NCBI GenBank assembly: GCA_001465935.1
Contig: LNKV01000029.1
Span: forward strand, 143,215-207,214
Direction of reading: 5' to 3'
Origin: Clarireedia homoeocarpa
Taxonomy: Eukaryota > Ascomycota > Leotiomycetes > Helotiales > Rutstroemiaceae
DNA: 64,000 nt
The notes beneath the pieces are model-generated. The model did no database searches. It was given only the letters and a program-made list of their open reading frames with translations, and was not told the DNA's origin. Positions 34,673 through 46,381 of the stretch are shown piece by piece. Each line of letters opens with the position of its first letter. Position 1 is the first letter of the stretch. Made by a program: the position numbers and the translations under genes.

Positions 34673-36135
34673 ATGTTTCTATCGCAGCAGCGAGATCACC
34701 ACCGGCTTTTAGCCGCCGCAGTATTTTTTTTCGCCCTTTTCCAATATGTCAATGGTCTTGACATGCAATACTGCTCCAGTTTAAATACTGCCGGCACAAA
34801 TGGAAGTAAGTTTTGGGCAATTGGTGTGGTGGATATGAGACGAGTATTAACGTTTCGTCTCTGCAGACTCTTCCATATTCCAGTCGGATGGATTATGCTA
34901 TAATTTTTGCGTCGACAGTTATGCATTCGCGATCGTGAAAGGGAGTGACTGTTGGTGTTCGAATTACGTTCCCGGATCTACGACCTCGACCGATGACTGC
35001 AAAAATTCGTGTCCAGGCTATCCCTCTGATACTTGTGGTGGAGACAATACTTACGGTTACATTTCATTGAGATTATCTCCATCGGGGACAAAAGGTGCAG
35101 CAACTGCAGCTGCATCCTCGACTACCTTACAGGTTCGTACTTCATTACCCCGCTGCCTCCACTCAAGCATTTCTTCTTTTCTCCATATCTGCCCCTATGT
35201 TTTATCATCTTTTGTCGATTGTCTACGTAGTGCCTTTAATGGCAACTCATTTGACTTTCTTTCGATGATAGGTAACTACTTCGAGCTCGAGCCCTGATGC
35301 CGTGACCATTTACTCTACTGTTACCGAGTCTCCTACTCCCTTATTACCATCATCATCCTCATTATCTGTATGATCCTTTTCGTTGGTTTGGCATCTAGGA
35401 GAATATGATTGGACAATAGTGAGCGTGTATGAAGATGAATCCAAGCTGACGGTGAACTAGACTAGCATTAAAAGCTCCTCGCAAACCCCTTCGATTACTT
35501 CCGATCCCACAACTCAAAATACAGTTGCTGCACAGGTAACTACTTCCGCGGATTCCGGCCCCAGTTCCACATGGACACCTACTCCAATCATATCGCTCCA
35601 GACTATCACAGGACAAGTCCGCACGGTTACAGTCACACCAACAGCACCTCCAAATGAGCAGAGCAATTCCACTGTTTCGAAGAAGAGTAGTGGGCTATCA
35701 ACTGGAGGAGCAGTGGGACTTACTGTCGGGTTAGTGGCTTTAGTTGCCATCATTGCTGGTATTTCATTCTTCTGCATAAGGAAGAGACGCCAAGAAAAAG
35801 CGGAAGCATACAACGCCATGAATAGTCGAAGAGAAAGCATGGCCGGTTTAGGAGGTCCAATTCCATCGAGAACCATGAGCGAAAACTCGAGATATGTCCT
35901 CGGTACAGATGGAAGGCGAGTGGTGGAAACGTGGGAACCGGAGGTCCATACTCCAGGCTCAAGAAATAGCCAGCTGGTACCTGTGGATCCTCGATTGGAT
36001 CCATTCGCTCCAGTATATCAACGAGAAAACAAGAGTCGAGAGAGTTTCAACACTATACGAGATGATCACGATTATTCGAGACGTGTGCATCAGCAAGGAC
36101 CAATACTCCGAGCTACGAACCCGGATCCCGATTAA
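34673..36135 (+). CDS. WSC-domain cell-wall stress sensor
   Basis: Four exons, 34673-34805, 34867-35132, 35272-35367 and 35461-36135, encode 389 residues with consistent phases. Layout: signal peptide (LLAAAVFFFALFQYVNG), WSC domain with its Cys pattern (MQYCSSLNTAGTN, LCYNFCVDSYAFAIVKGSDC, WCSNYVPG, CKNSCPGYPSDTCGGDN, YGYISL), a Ser/Thr-rich stalk likely O-mannosylated, one transmembrane helix (about 250-272, LTVGLVALVAIIAGISFFCI) and a basic cytoplasmic tail starting RKRRQEKAEAY. This is the architecture of Wsc/Mid-type sensors that report wall stress to the Rho1-Pkc1 pathway. Exons 2-4 meet in the stalk and both downstream exons bring in VTTS-type repeats, so skipping exon 3 (96 bp, in frame) would only shorten the stalk. 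Confidence 0.88.
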
Positions 36136-37179
36136 CATGCCAATATCACTTTCAGTTTCTCGCATACGAAGTGATGACATTATTTACTCTACACACATAC
36201 AGGATTTGTACGCTTCACTACGATTTAGGTGGGCGTGGGCGTTTTACTGCGGAAAACTCGGATAATACCCCTTCAGACCAAATGGAGGCTAATTCAAAAG
36301 TCGAGTTCCTCTACTGGAGAAGCGCCAACATCGAGCATGTATCATCACCTTACCAGCTTTCTTAATGGTAATTAGTGACACTGCTGCTAATACATCATGC
36401 TGGTAGCTTGTTACTGCATATTTTTTTATTTTTTTTTTCTTCGGATCGTATTCATAGATTTCACACGCATACGCGACAGAACTGTTTGAGTTGGATGGTA
36501 TCTTCGAGGAGAGACACAAGAAAGACATGAAGTCTTGCCTTGAAGGATTATCCTAAGAATGCACATAGGTGCTTAGAAATGGAGTGGATGAGCCGTTGTG
36601 TGGAAGGAGGCTCGAGAGGGGCTGGTTTGTACATATAGTATGATTGAGATGGAGACTGGGGAATTCGAAGACAGCTTCGTCCCTAATGGTGCTACTAGCT
36701 GGATTTTGCTAGCATGGAATGTAGATTGAATGCGGGGGTATAGCTGAGGTCAAGTGCGAACAAATGAACATAAGCATATGGGGAATTACCGATTTCTTTT
36801 GGCCATGGTGATGTTATGATTGTGATGATCATGTGAAACTAAGAGTGATGTTGCGGTTTGGTGATTAGATTTATGTACGAACGTCCCTAGTAGGAGAGTG
36901 GTGACATAGAAAGGGTGATGGTAGAGATTGGGCTGAATCTTTTTCCTCTCAAGTCCTTCTCATCATACATAGTATGTAAGACCCGAAATGCGAAATACAA
37001 CACGACTTGCCCACCCTTATTATTAGGCGAGACCGTAGATATCAGTCATGGAATAGTTGGCAAGAAAGTACTTGAATCGATTGATAGTATGTAGTATCTA
37101 TGTATTCTCTTCATTTATCTAGCTATTTATTTCTATATGTTAAGTTACCCTTTTTTGTGTTTGTGTTTGTGTTTTCTTT

Positions 37180-37184
37180 TTTTT

Positions 37185-37234
<50 letters not shown>

Positions 37235-37254
37235 NNNTTTTGGGGGGGGGGGGG
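37180..37254. repeat. Poly-T tract with NNN and poly-G: probable assembly break
   Basis: About 45 T residues, three N at 37235-37237, four more T, then 13 G. This looks like a sequence-read or gap-closure artefact, so the true distance and continuity here are unknown. Confidence 0.9.
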
Positions 37255-37356
37255 TTGTGCCATCTTCGAAATAATTGTTTTGTACCCTGCCTTGTACAGT
37301 AGATGGAGAAAACTCTGGCTGCCTTTTACGGTACGGTACTCCTTTGTAGTATAGAT

Positions 37357-37412
37357 TAGTGAGTGAGTAAGTGGGTGAGTGAGTGAGTGAGTGAGTGAGT
37401 GAGTGAGTGAGT
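37357..37412. repeat. (GAGT)n microsatellite
   Basis: About twelve GAGT units, slightly interrupted. Confidence 0.9.
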
Positions 37413-39217
37413 GGTATACGCGGCGCGTCGATGTGAGTGAGGTCTTGGGTAGGTGATAGGTGGTACTGTACTTAAGGAGAGAGGGATGAGGGAGGAGTGG
37501 GTGGGGATTGGTACTTGAGGGAAAGTGAGACAACGAGTCAGGGGAGGGGGGAGAGGGGGGAGAGGGGTGTTTGGAGGTGCTGGTGGTGTTGCTGTGATAG
37601 GATAGGGGTTGGGATTGGAAGGGTATTGTGGTGATGGTTTGGTTTTTGGTTTTTGGAGAGGGGGGGAGGGTAAGGGGGAGAGGGGAGAAGGGAGAGGGAT
37701 GATGAATGAGGAGGGGTAATGGGTTAGTGAGAAGAGAGGTGGAAAGGAGGAAAGGGGAGAGAGGAAGAGGGATAAGCTGCGATCGTGCTCATTGTGTCGA
37801 GCGTGTATAGCTGAAACGAAAGTTCCTGACGTTCATTTTCGGCATATTTCCCGGTCGGTGTGCCGGCGCTGTGGTTTGCGTGATAACAGTTATTTCGGAT
37901 TAAATGCGTAAGGATCACGAGTGCAGAGAATTCCCCCAATTCACGGAAGCAGTGTGCCTATGATTCGTGCTAGCTATCCACTGAAACAGATGCGAGCCCT
38001 GTCATCAGATCATGGAGGGGGAATTTACTGAGTTTCCCGGGTTTTGGAAATGTTTGTAATGGGAATGTTAATCTTACAATCTTGCACTTACTACGGTATG
38101 ATCGAATACATGAATGAGAGTAATTGAAAGGGGGTACTCGAGCGACTTTGGGATACTGTTTAGAGGTAGAATGGAGAGGGTTGCCAGGGCTATCGGGTTG
38201 CTAAACTATATATCTTGATTCTTGAATCAGAGAGAGGATATTCGTCGTATGATTTGTGAAGTTGTACGCTTGTCAATGATATCTCCTCAAAACAGGCCTT
38301 GTTGAGAGCTGCAGAGTGTTAACTAGACAACAAATGCGAGTTGGTAGCTTGCGCTTTTCAGCTCCAAGCAAGCGTGTGGTCTGTTCTTCCAAAAAGTCAG
38401 TCAACCAGTCGAGCTGGAAAAACTGTTGGGCAGCGTGGAGATCTGCTATATCTTCAGGACAGCGAAGAAATATGGAGGAATAGGTCACACATAACCACCC
38501 TATATTGCATGGGAATCGTCGAGTACATCGTTATTTTGTTCCGACGACCCGGCGGCGCAGCCCGAGAAGCTTTACTGTTTCTAGTGCTGCTAGCGATACC
38601 CCTAAATACAAGGACAAGCCACAAAGCGCAACCCCGCACGAATACAACTCCCTAAGCGATGGGATATTCGACGCCAGCAGTGAATTGATTGTTGATTAAC
38701 AATCAATATTTCACCACAAGTTGCATTCAGATTCTTTTTGACTGAAAGTTCTGCCGAAGATTGAGATCATAGAAGCAATAGTGGTGTTATCCGCAGATAT
38801 CATCGCCCGAAGATGCACAATGCCCCGCATTGAGGCGCCAAGTTACTGTATTTCGACGACATGACGTATAGATAGATCTGTGAGACACAGAAATTTGGAT
38901 CTTGTATAATTATATTGAAGTGCCTCATAGCATTTGTAATATAGATGTCACTAATTCTGAAACTGGTGGATCGAAGTCTTTCCATGCAAACAACGAGCTG
39001 TCGCAGGTCGCTTTAGGCTCCCTGCTCGCTCAGAGGGTAGCTCGCTGTCGCTCATTATAAAAGTATAATTTAGGGTAAGCACATCTGATCCCGTTGCAAA
39101 GTCACGTTACTGTGCTTTTTAATGGACCAATTAGAAGGTGTACCTGGAGGCGGTCCGGCCTTCCTTTGATATTACATAAGAATATAAGATCAATATTATA
39201 AGTTATAAGATATAAGA

Positions 39218-39224
39218 TATAAAA
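39218..39224 (+). promoter_or_regulatory. TATA-like box of the dehydrogenase gene
   Basis: TATAAAA lies 111 bp upstream of the ATG at 39335 and follows several ATAAGATAT repeats. Spacing suits a fungal core promoter, but no transcript evidence is available. Confidence 0.4.
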
Positions 39225-39334
39225 GAGAGTCCGCTCATAAAGGTTCAATCTTCATTTTACAGCCTAAGCAACGAATTCATCATTCATTATATCTGCCTCT
39301 CTACCCAACACCAACTCTTCGCAAGTTCATAAAC

Positions 39335-40435
39335 ATGGCTCTTCCGACAAGCACCCGCGCATGGCGCCGCACACAAGACGGTAAAAGCCTCGAACTCGTC
39401 ACCGACTCCCTGCCCCAATCCCTCCAACCCCACGAAGTCCTCGTTCAAATCCACGCCGTATCGCTCAACTTCCGCGACGCAGCCATGCTCCACGGCCGGT
39501 ATCCCCGTCCCGTAATCTCTCAAGGGGTCCCTTGTTCCGACGCCGCGGCTACCGTCCTAGCCGTCGGGAGCGCAGTCACAGAGTTCAAACCCAATGACTA
39601 TGTCAGCACGATCGAGGGCATGAATTACGAGCTCGGTGAGCGCAGCAGCGCCATAGGCGGCAATATTGATGGCACGTTGAGAGAGTATGCCGTGTTTAGC
39701 GAGGATTATCTTACGCTTGCGCCGGGGCATCTATCGGTTGAGGAAGTCGCGACAATTTGCTGTGCGGGGAACACGGCGTGGACGTCATTGGACTTGAATC
39801 AGAAATTCAAGATCAACACGGCGTTGTTGGAGGGCACAGGGGGTGTGAGTATGTTTGCTTTGATGATATGTTTAGGGGCAGGCATCACGCCTATCATTAC
39901 ATCATCGTCGGACGAGAAGCTAGATCGCATCAAGGCTCTTGCTCCGGAGGGAAAAGTGCTGGGAATCAACTACCGCAAATTTCCCGACTGGGATGAGGAG
40001 GTAAAGAAGCTTACTGATGGGCGTGGTGTTGATGTTATTGTGAATAATGTCGGAGAGACGTCGCTTACGAAGTGCATCAATGCTCTTCGCCCTGTGGGTG
40101 GTACGATTTCGCTGGTGGGGTTCTTGGGCGGCACTTTGGATGCTACCAAGAAACCGGATTGTGTTATGCCGTTGTTGATGAAGGTAGCGAGGTTGCAGTA
40201 AGTAGAAATTTACGTGCCAGGATCTGCTAGAATTTGATGGACTAACAATTTGGCTACGAATAGGGGTGTCTATATTGGATCAAAAGAAGGTCAACAAGAG
40301 TTGTGTGCGTTTTTGTCAGAGAAGATCTCGTTGAAGCCGATTATTGATAAAGTTTTTGAGTTCAAGGACTCAGCTGAAGCGTTCGACTATCTTTACTCTG
40401 GAGCGCATTTGGGAAAGGTGGTTATCAAGTTGTAG
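39335..40435 (+). CDS. Zinc-type alcohol dehydrogenase-like / quinone oxidoreductase
   Basis: Two exons, 39335-40197 and 40264-40435 (66-bp intron), encode 344 residues, normal for medium-chain dehydrogenase/reductases. An N-terminal GroES-like domain (PHEVLVQIHAVSLNFRDAAM, GVPCSDAAATVLAVGSAV) is followed by the nucleotide-binding Rossmann fold (LLEGTGGVSMFALMICLGAG) and the C-terminal return to the GroES domain (FEFKDSAEAFDYLYSGAHLGKVV). The LNFRD motif and lack of the usual structural zinc Cys cluster place it with NAD(P)H-dependent, zinc-independent quinone-reductase-like members. The splice rebuilds RLQGVYIGS, a family-typical junction. Substrate cannot be told from sequence. Confidence 0.92.
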
Positions 40436-40972
40436 ATGGGATTCCATCTTCGACGCTGCAGGAGCAACAGAGAATTAGTCATTATCACCTCCTAGTTCTT
40501 GAATTTCCGGACGATCATAGGAGCCAATATTCTATTGATTTAAGCCCTTCCACAAATATAATGATACTGTGACATGCTACATATCTCCTATGGATTCTAC
40601 CTTCTTCAATCGCTTGGTTCTAACTTCTAAAAGCTGTGTATGAAAATTAGTACGAGTAATTGAGATGGAAAATGAACACATTGCACAGATTATCATAGCC
40701 AGTCAATATTATTGAAGAAATATCTAACTCAGTCTAAAGATAAGTTTGATTCGTTGATCTTGGATGGGTAATCTCTCATATTTGTATAAAATTTTGCTCG
40801 CTTTGTGTGTTTTTAGAGTTGTTAAAGTCTTTGAGATTCTTTTAAACTAGACGGTTCATTCGTACGTCCCTTTGGCTGTATCATAACATCATCCCAAAAG
40901 TTCTACTATAACTAATCGATCATTGAGCCTAAGTTTCTTGGTCATATGGCTACTTCTGTAACATATAATAAT

Positions 40973-43105
40973 CTATAGTTCTTGGTACTGTTCTTTATTA
41001 AGAGCAATCCGCCCATCCTGCCGATAACGAAGAAAGGTTGAACTCTTCACATCAAGTAACTGGTTTTGTGCCCAAACCTTGATCTCATCATCTTTCATCT
41101 TATCTGCTTGCTCCATTATTGGGCGAGTATCTTTCGAAATGACTTGAGAAACAGCTTGCCAGTAATTCCCTATACAGGAATACTTTGTATATCTTATGAA
41201 CATAGCGGCGAAAATTGCGACTATGATCAGATGAGACACGATGATTGCAGTGCCAATAGTGAATCCGACCCACTGCATTGGCATCGACGCGGATAAAGAC
41301 AACGTAGTTGATGCTATCTCTCTAGTTTTCTGTTTCACAAGATCTTCATAGTATGCCATTTGACAGATCCTCGCTAGCATAACTTGAAGTGCTAGTGCGG
41401 GGCTTTCCGTATCTTTTAATGTATCTTGGAATACACTAGCATGAATGAGATGTGCGCTCAAGCCCCCACCGAATTCGAATTTGGAAAATATAACCCCTTG
41501 GCTTGGGGTATTGTTCCGGGAAAAGGACGAGGTCAGCTGATGCCAGGGCAGACTCACTGTGAGATATGTTGAGAAGAAAGTGGCTCTAGTATCTTCATTT
41601 GAGCCTTGGTTGGTTTCAAAAGTTTGCCATTGAGACTTAGGCTCTAGTACCAATACGCCGCGATCTTTAGAGCTCTCTGGTGCTACCGATGCGCCAAGCT
41701 GGCGCCGAACGTTCTCAGTATTGTAGCTCCCATTCTGATGATCCCAGGATATCTCAGGTTCTAGGTTATCTGAGAAGCTATGCATATCAGCTATGACGGC
41801 CTTTGAGGCCAGGTTCGTTACACAAGCTGAGATACGTAGAGCTTCTACATCTGATCCATTCGTGACCATCGCCCAAGGACCATCTTTGCGAGTAGTTTGT
41901 ACAACATGGTTCGCTCCAACTCCATTTTGAATTGCCACCATAGAAAGTACATCCAGAATCATAAACGTCTTGGAGGTGTAATTGGAGCCAGGATGGGGAT
42001 TAGGTGAAGTAGGCTCGACGAAAGGATCCTTTAATAAGGCCGACCAATCCCCTTGATTAACAAAGCACATGGTTGTATGCCCTCCTGGAGTCTCTGTCAA
42101 GTAAGATGGCTTTTGTAACAGGCAGCTGAATCCGATGTAGGATGGGGAGCCTACGTCTTGCAGCACCGAGTAGGATGTGCTGTCAAGGGCTATCCGTCCT
42201 GACAAGCGTATATCTTCCCGAGACTCCGAAATGAGAGTTAAGTTGACTAAATTCGGACTTGTGCAAAACACTCGTTGATCCACGACAGTCACTGGGCCAT
42301 GAAACTTGCGTAACCTTCTTCTTAGGGGTTCTTCTCCGAAGGGGATAAAGGCTCGATAAGTATGCCCCGTATCATGGAAGTTTGGCCCTTCAATAAATGG
42401 CTCTGAGTATTCAGCTAATGTCCAACTCGTCGCAGGTGGCATTTGCCACAATGGACTGGGACGCGACATCGCCTCGTTGAGGACGTTGATGTGAGTGGAA
42501 TTCGTCTGGGTAAAGGTACTATCCGCGAAGTCGGAGAGGAAAATGGTGGACAAGAATTGGGATGCTGCAGTTACTAGGACTTCTAAAATGACCAGGCAAT
42601 ACATGAAAAAAGAGAGAAGGTCATGAGGCCGGAGGTTGGCGGAAGTCAGCAAGTTGACCGGAGAAACTTGAACCGCCCTAATGATTGAGTAGAAAGGAAC
42701 TTCAAAGAGTGGGACACCAATCGTCTCTATGAGAATTCCAGCTACCATTGAGGTGGCTAGACTTGCCTGAAATGCTACCACAGCCCGGATGATAAGGGTA
42801 CATATCGTAACAAATCTTGCACCCCAGCTCGCATTTATAATGCGAACCCAATGTCTATTTGGCTCTTCCGTAGTTTTTGCCTTGATTGATGTTTTCCAGA
42901 AAAAAGCCAAGACTAACAACACTATAAATAGTAATGCCGAGCCGACAAACAGAATGATAAAAGAAATCGGATTCATGCGTTCCCATATGCTTTTTCTCTC
43001 TGGCCTGGGCTTGTCATCACGGGGCGTATTGCTGATTTCTCCGTGCGTGTCCCAGTCTACCAAAGGGAAATAGTTGTTCGTCTCATCTGGCTCGTGGTGT
43101 GTCAT
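40973..43105 (-). CDS. Large multi-pass membrane protein, fungal, function unknown
   Basis: A single-exon ORF of 710 residues from the ATG at 43105. A hydrophilic N-terminus is followed by hydrophobic helices near residues 47-70 (FIILFVGSALLFIVLLVLAF), 98-125 and 163-185, then a long, probably extracytoplasmic region of ~430 residues with many N-glycosylation sequons (NTS, NLT, NYT, NGS, NNT), a last helix at about 635-660 (MQWVGFTIGTAIIVSHL) and a short charged tail. This three-helices/large-loop/one-helix plan is common to uncharacterised fungal membrane proteins. The nearest annotated gene lies about 530 bp away on the other strand, convergent. Confidence 0.75.
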   Translation of the reverse strand: MTHHEPDETNNYFPLVDWDTHGEISNTPRDDKPRPERKSIWERMNPISFIILFVGSALLFIVLLVLAFFWKTSIKAKTTEEPNRHWVRIINASWGARFVTICTLIIRAVVAFQASLATSMVAGILIETIGVPLFEVPFYSIIRAVQVSPVNLLTSANLRPHDLLSFFMYCLVILEVLVTAASQFLSTIFLSDFADSTFTQTNSTHINVLNEAMSRPSPLWQMPPATSWTLAEYSEPFIEGPNFHDTGHTYRAFIPFGEEPLRRRLRKFHGPVTVVDQRVFCTSPNLVNLTLISESREDIRLSGRIALDSTSYSVLQDVGSPSYIGFSCLLQKPSYLTETPGGHTTMCFVNQGDWSALLKDPFVEPTSPNPHPGSNYTSKTFMILDVLSMVAIQNGVGANHVVQTTRKDGPWAMVTNGSDVEALRISACVTNLASKAVIADMHSFSDNLEPEISWDHQNGSYNTENVRRQLGASVAPESSKDRGVLVLEPKSQWQTFETNQGSNEDTRATFFSTYLTVSLPWHQLTSSFSRNNTPSQGVIFSKFEFGGGLSAHLIHASVFQDTLKDTESPALALQVMLARICQMAYYEDLVKQKTREIASTTLSLSASMPMQWVGFTIGTAIIVSHLIIVAIFAAMFIRYTKYSCIGNYWQAVSQVISKDTRPIMEQADKMKDDEIKVWAQNQLLDVKSSTFLRYRQDGRIALNKEQYQEL

Positions 43106-44622
43106 TGGATACAAGTTTCCTCCTGCCGATTCTCAAATGAATCGACCTAGAATAGAGTCTGGATGAGCTTCAAAAACGCTGTAAAGACTCTTTCCAGGGA
43201 TAATGACCTAAAGGTTGTTGCAAGAAATTGACCAGTGATGTATAGATAGAAAAAAAAATATCTAGTGATATTTCTTGCCAAATATATGGGATGTTTGTTA
43301 GTAAGTGAGCTATTATGTAACACGGGAAGCTTTGCCGAATACAGTATGAGGAGCTGTACTGTACGTACACACCTACATATCCGGTGGGCCAAGTACTTGG
43401 ACACAAGGATAAATACAGTACTTGTAGTCCCTGTCGCTCCACGATCTAAGTTTTAGCCACTCAAATAACACAATAGAGGTTATATCAGCTAGCTAATTGG
43501 TTGACAAATAATAGGTGCAAGAACAGGGACTACAAGTATTTATCCTTGCGACCAAGTATAAGCCAATGAAAGTACTAACCCCGAAAAAATCAACAACACT
43601 CTCGCTTTACTAGGCCGGCCACAGTATCAAACAGAACACTCCAAATTATCTACAAATTCGTCAAAAGCAGATATGCAGAATCAAATAACTTAACAATATA
43701 TTAAGCTGAAATTTAGAGATCAACTATCAGAGAACCTATACAAGTCGAAATATAGAGTACTAAGCTGAAAAGATTGAAATATCTTCAGATTTTACATGTT
43801 GGGGGCGGTCAGTTTGCAAGAACTACCAACTTGAGAAAGATTATTAAGTCATGAAATCAGCTCAAATATTCTTCTTAGTAAAGGATTCTAGGTTTCAGCT
43901 TAAAACATTGATTAATTATTTGATTCTAAATATCAGATTATTGTCCCAATCCATAGTTTACCTAAAGACATAGAGCACATACTTAAGACTTTACGTTATT
44001 CAATTCTACTTCTGAAAAACTTTACGTCTTCGATGTTTTAACTATAACCCCTAATTCATAGATATGTACAGAACTACCAATTACCCCGCCATGATTCACC
44101 CCACGTTTCTGTACCCTAGGGGGGATTAGGACTTGTGTTCCAGTTACATGGTTCACAACCAATTTTCTCTACCGGCAAATTTCTACCCTGCTATTCTCTC
44201 TGGCATACTGATACTCAGCCGTCTTTTGTATTAACTTATACAATCAGTTATCCGATTCTAATTGCTAGATTATGTTATCTCACAAGATCATCTACTCATG
44301 TATTACATTTGTTCACAGCGAAGCCTGGTTATCTTGAGAAGATGTCCAAGATTTTCAGTTTGAGAATATCCTCATTTACCTAGGTCTCTGACTATACTGT
44401 GTAACTGCTGCCTCGAAGTGCTAATCACCTGACATGATAGTTTAGACCAAATTTCAGAGCATAGTTGCCATTGACAAAGATCTCTACAAACCTAAGAGAA
44501 GAGAGGGGATTCGATGAAGAAAAGCACCATATTGTAGTCACCTGATTGCTTGAGATGAACGTTCTCATGACTGAACACGATGTAATTTCGACGCTGTATC
44601 TACAGCTGCTCTCAATCCAAAT
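43106..44622. other. Intergenic with MITE-like inverted repeat
   Basis: No gene recognised in 1.5 kb. AT-rich overall, with an inverted-repeat structure at 43393-43558. Confidence 0.5.
43393..43558. mobile_element. Imperfect terminal inverted repeat element, MITE-like
   Basis: The left arm (43393-43434: GTACTTGG, then ACAAGGATAAATAC, then CTTGTAGTCCCTGT) is mirrored by the right arm (43523-43558). The arms agree except for a four-base insertion (AGTA) in the left and a few substitutions near the outer ends. About 88 bp of non-coding sequence lie between. Size and structure fit a miniature inverted-repeat transposable element; no clear target-site duplication was found, and it could also be a plain hairpin. 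Confidence 0.55.
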
Positions 44623-45458
44623 CTAAGTGAAGTAGCCCCCACAATTACTGCAGTAGTGATTTAATTTACCACAGTGCCCGGAATCACAATTTCTGTGAAA
44701 TGCAGAGCAAAATAGACACCGAAGTAGAGACAGACCTTCTTTTGCAGACACTTTAAGAAACACCTTAAGAACATCAAATGCAATATCCCCGTTCCCCTTA
44801 CACAGTGCTGCAAATTCCTCCTTGTCAACAAGCTCTTTCGCATGACTAGCAGTGGCTTTAATGGCGACATCTTTGAGCAGTAGATCAGACTCCGGAAGCC
44901 CATCGTACATAAGCCTGAGACTCTCTGAGAGTGTAACAGTATTCTATTCAGTTGATACAGCTACTTCGAACTTGGCTTTGGAAAGTGTCTTCAATGCTGA
45001 AATATCATACTTTTCAGCCATGACGTAAACTTTTGTGCAGATTGTCAATGATACGAGAGGTCCATCGACTGCTTTACCGTCGTCGTCATTGATGGGCGCA
45101 GGTAGTTCATCGGCAGAAAGTGAAGCATCAAAGTCTTCAGTGTAGAGGAATCTGATAAGTCGCTCGAAAATTGACGGCTCATCATCTGGTAGATTTGTTT
45201 CGCCAGTGATGCCCTCCTGTGTATGAGTAAGTAGGGTTAGTTGAAGGAAGTAAATACACTAACCAAAAATGCGCCATCCACATGAGCAGCAAGAGGCCTT
45301 GATTGTGGACACACTACATTTCGATGGACTTTAAAGACTTTGTTGCCACAATTGATAGTGAGATCTGAGTATCGACCAGAATCAAGCAACCTATCAGCGT
45401 CAGCAGAGAATAATTTCTTGCAGGCCGATGTAAACTCATGTAGCGAGGATACTAGATG
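44623..45458 (-). pseudogene. BTB/POZ-domain gene stopped by an in-frame TAG
   Basis: The 5' exon (to 45264) encodes SGRYSDLTINCGNKVFKVHR and VVCPQSRPLAAHVDGAF, the start of a fungal BTB domain. A 47-bp intron (45263-45217, GTTAGT...ACAG) leads to the second exon with PSIFERLIRFLYTEDFDASL and KVYVMAEKYDISALKTLSK. The same frame then meets TAG at 44944-44946 and resumes with LSESLRLMYDGLPESDLLLK, DVAIKATASHAKELVD and a C-terminal Cys-rich end (LFCSAF, HYCSNCGGYF). The frame is otherwise open and family-like on both sides of the stop. No in-frame ATG exists at the expected start; the only nearby ATG (about 45471) is in another frame. BTB proteins usually mediate protein-protein contacts. Confidence 0.7.
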
Positions 45459-46381
45459 CAATAGACATATTGCTCGTATCGTTCAGCGTACCACTTGGTC
45501 TTCAACCACCATAGAAGTCTTCAAACCAAAGCGATTTAATCTTGGGGCTTAAGACTTCCTTTAACATTGCCTCTTGATCGATTAATTATTTGACTTCCTC
45601 AGCATCGAAATTAGAGCCTGGTGAATTCTTCAAAGTTATCATCTCAATATATAGTGTCGGGATGAGAATTCAATGGACTACGGGAGGATTCAATGGACTA
45701 CGGGAGAGGATACAGGAGAGGATACAGGAGTCGAACAAAGACTAAACAATGAGGCCATTCATGTACGTAGTACAGGAGAGCGAGTCTATATAGTCTCACC
45801 TCGAGTCCATAGCACAATGACAATCAAGACTTACCAAGAACACATAGCATTAGATCACCATTGTTGAGTGATCTTGATGCCAAGGGTTTGGAAGTCAAAC
45901 CACATATAATGAAATACATTTAGAAGTGAAAAAATTATCTTCATTCAATCATTGAATTCACTGTTCGAGAATTAGTAAATTGGATGTTGAAATAGATATA
46001 ATAGTAATTGTATGATAGATATAGTAAATGAGGTAGATGCAAGATTCTTACCCCACCAACGGTTAGTGCATTCTTGGCGCCTCTTCTACCCAACCCAATG
46101 TAGTCACGTGGCCGTATTCCACAGCGCAAGCGCCCTCGTCCAGGGCAGACACGATATGAACCCTGAAACTCGAATGGTTCTAAGTCGCTGCCACTGAAGG
46201 TAAGTTACGTGAAATTAATATCGCTAGCAAGTCTAAGCATTTACACAATAAGTTTGAGGTTTCCAAAGCAAGGCGGCTACGCGTTGGCATGTATCTTTTC
46301 ACCCCATTCCTGGGATTCGACCCGATATATTGAATGAAAATATCCAACCATGACTCTGTCATTTTTCCAAATACTTTTGCG

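Larger units (their letters stand above)
36136..39334. other. Gene-poor interval with homopolymer, assembly gap and GAGT repeats
   Basis: No coding region recognised in 3.2 kb. It contains a long poly-T with three undetermined bases, a GAGT array, G-rich sequence to about 37760, and the promoter of the dehydrogenase gene, with tandem ATAAGAT-type repeats at ~39180-39220. Confidence 0.5.
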
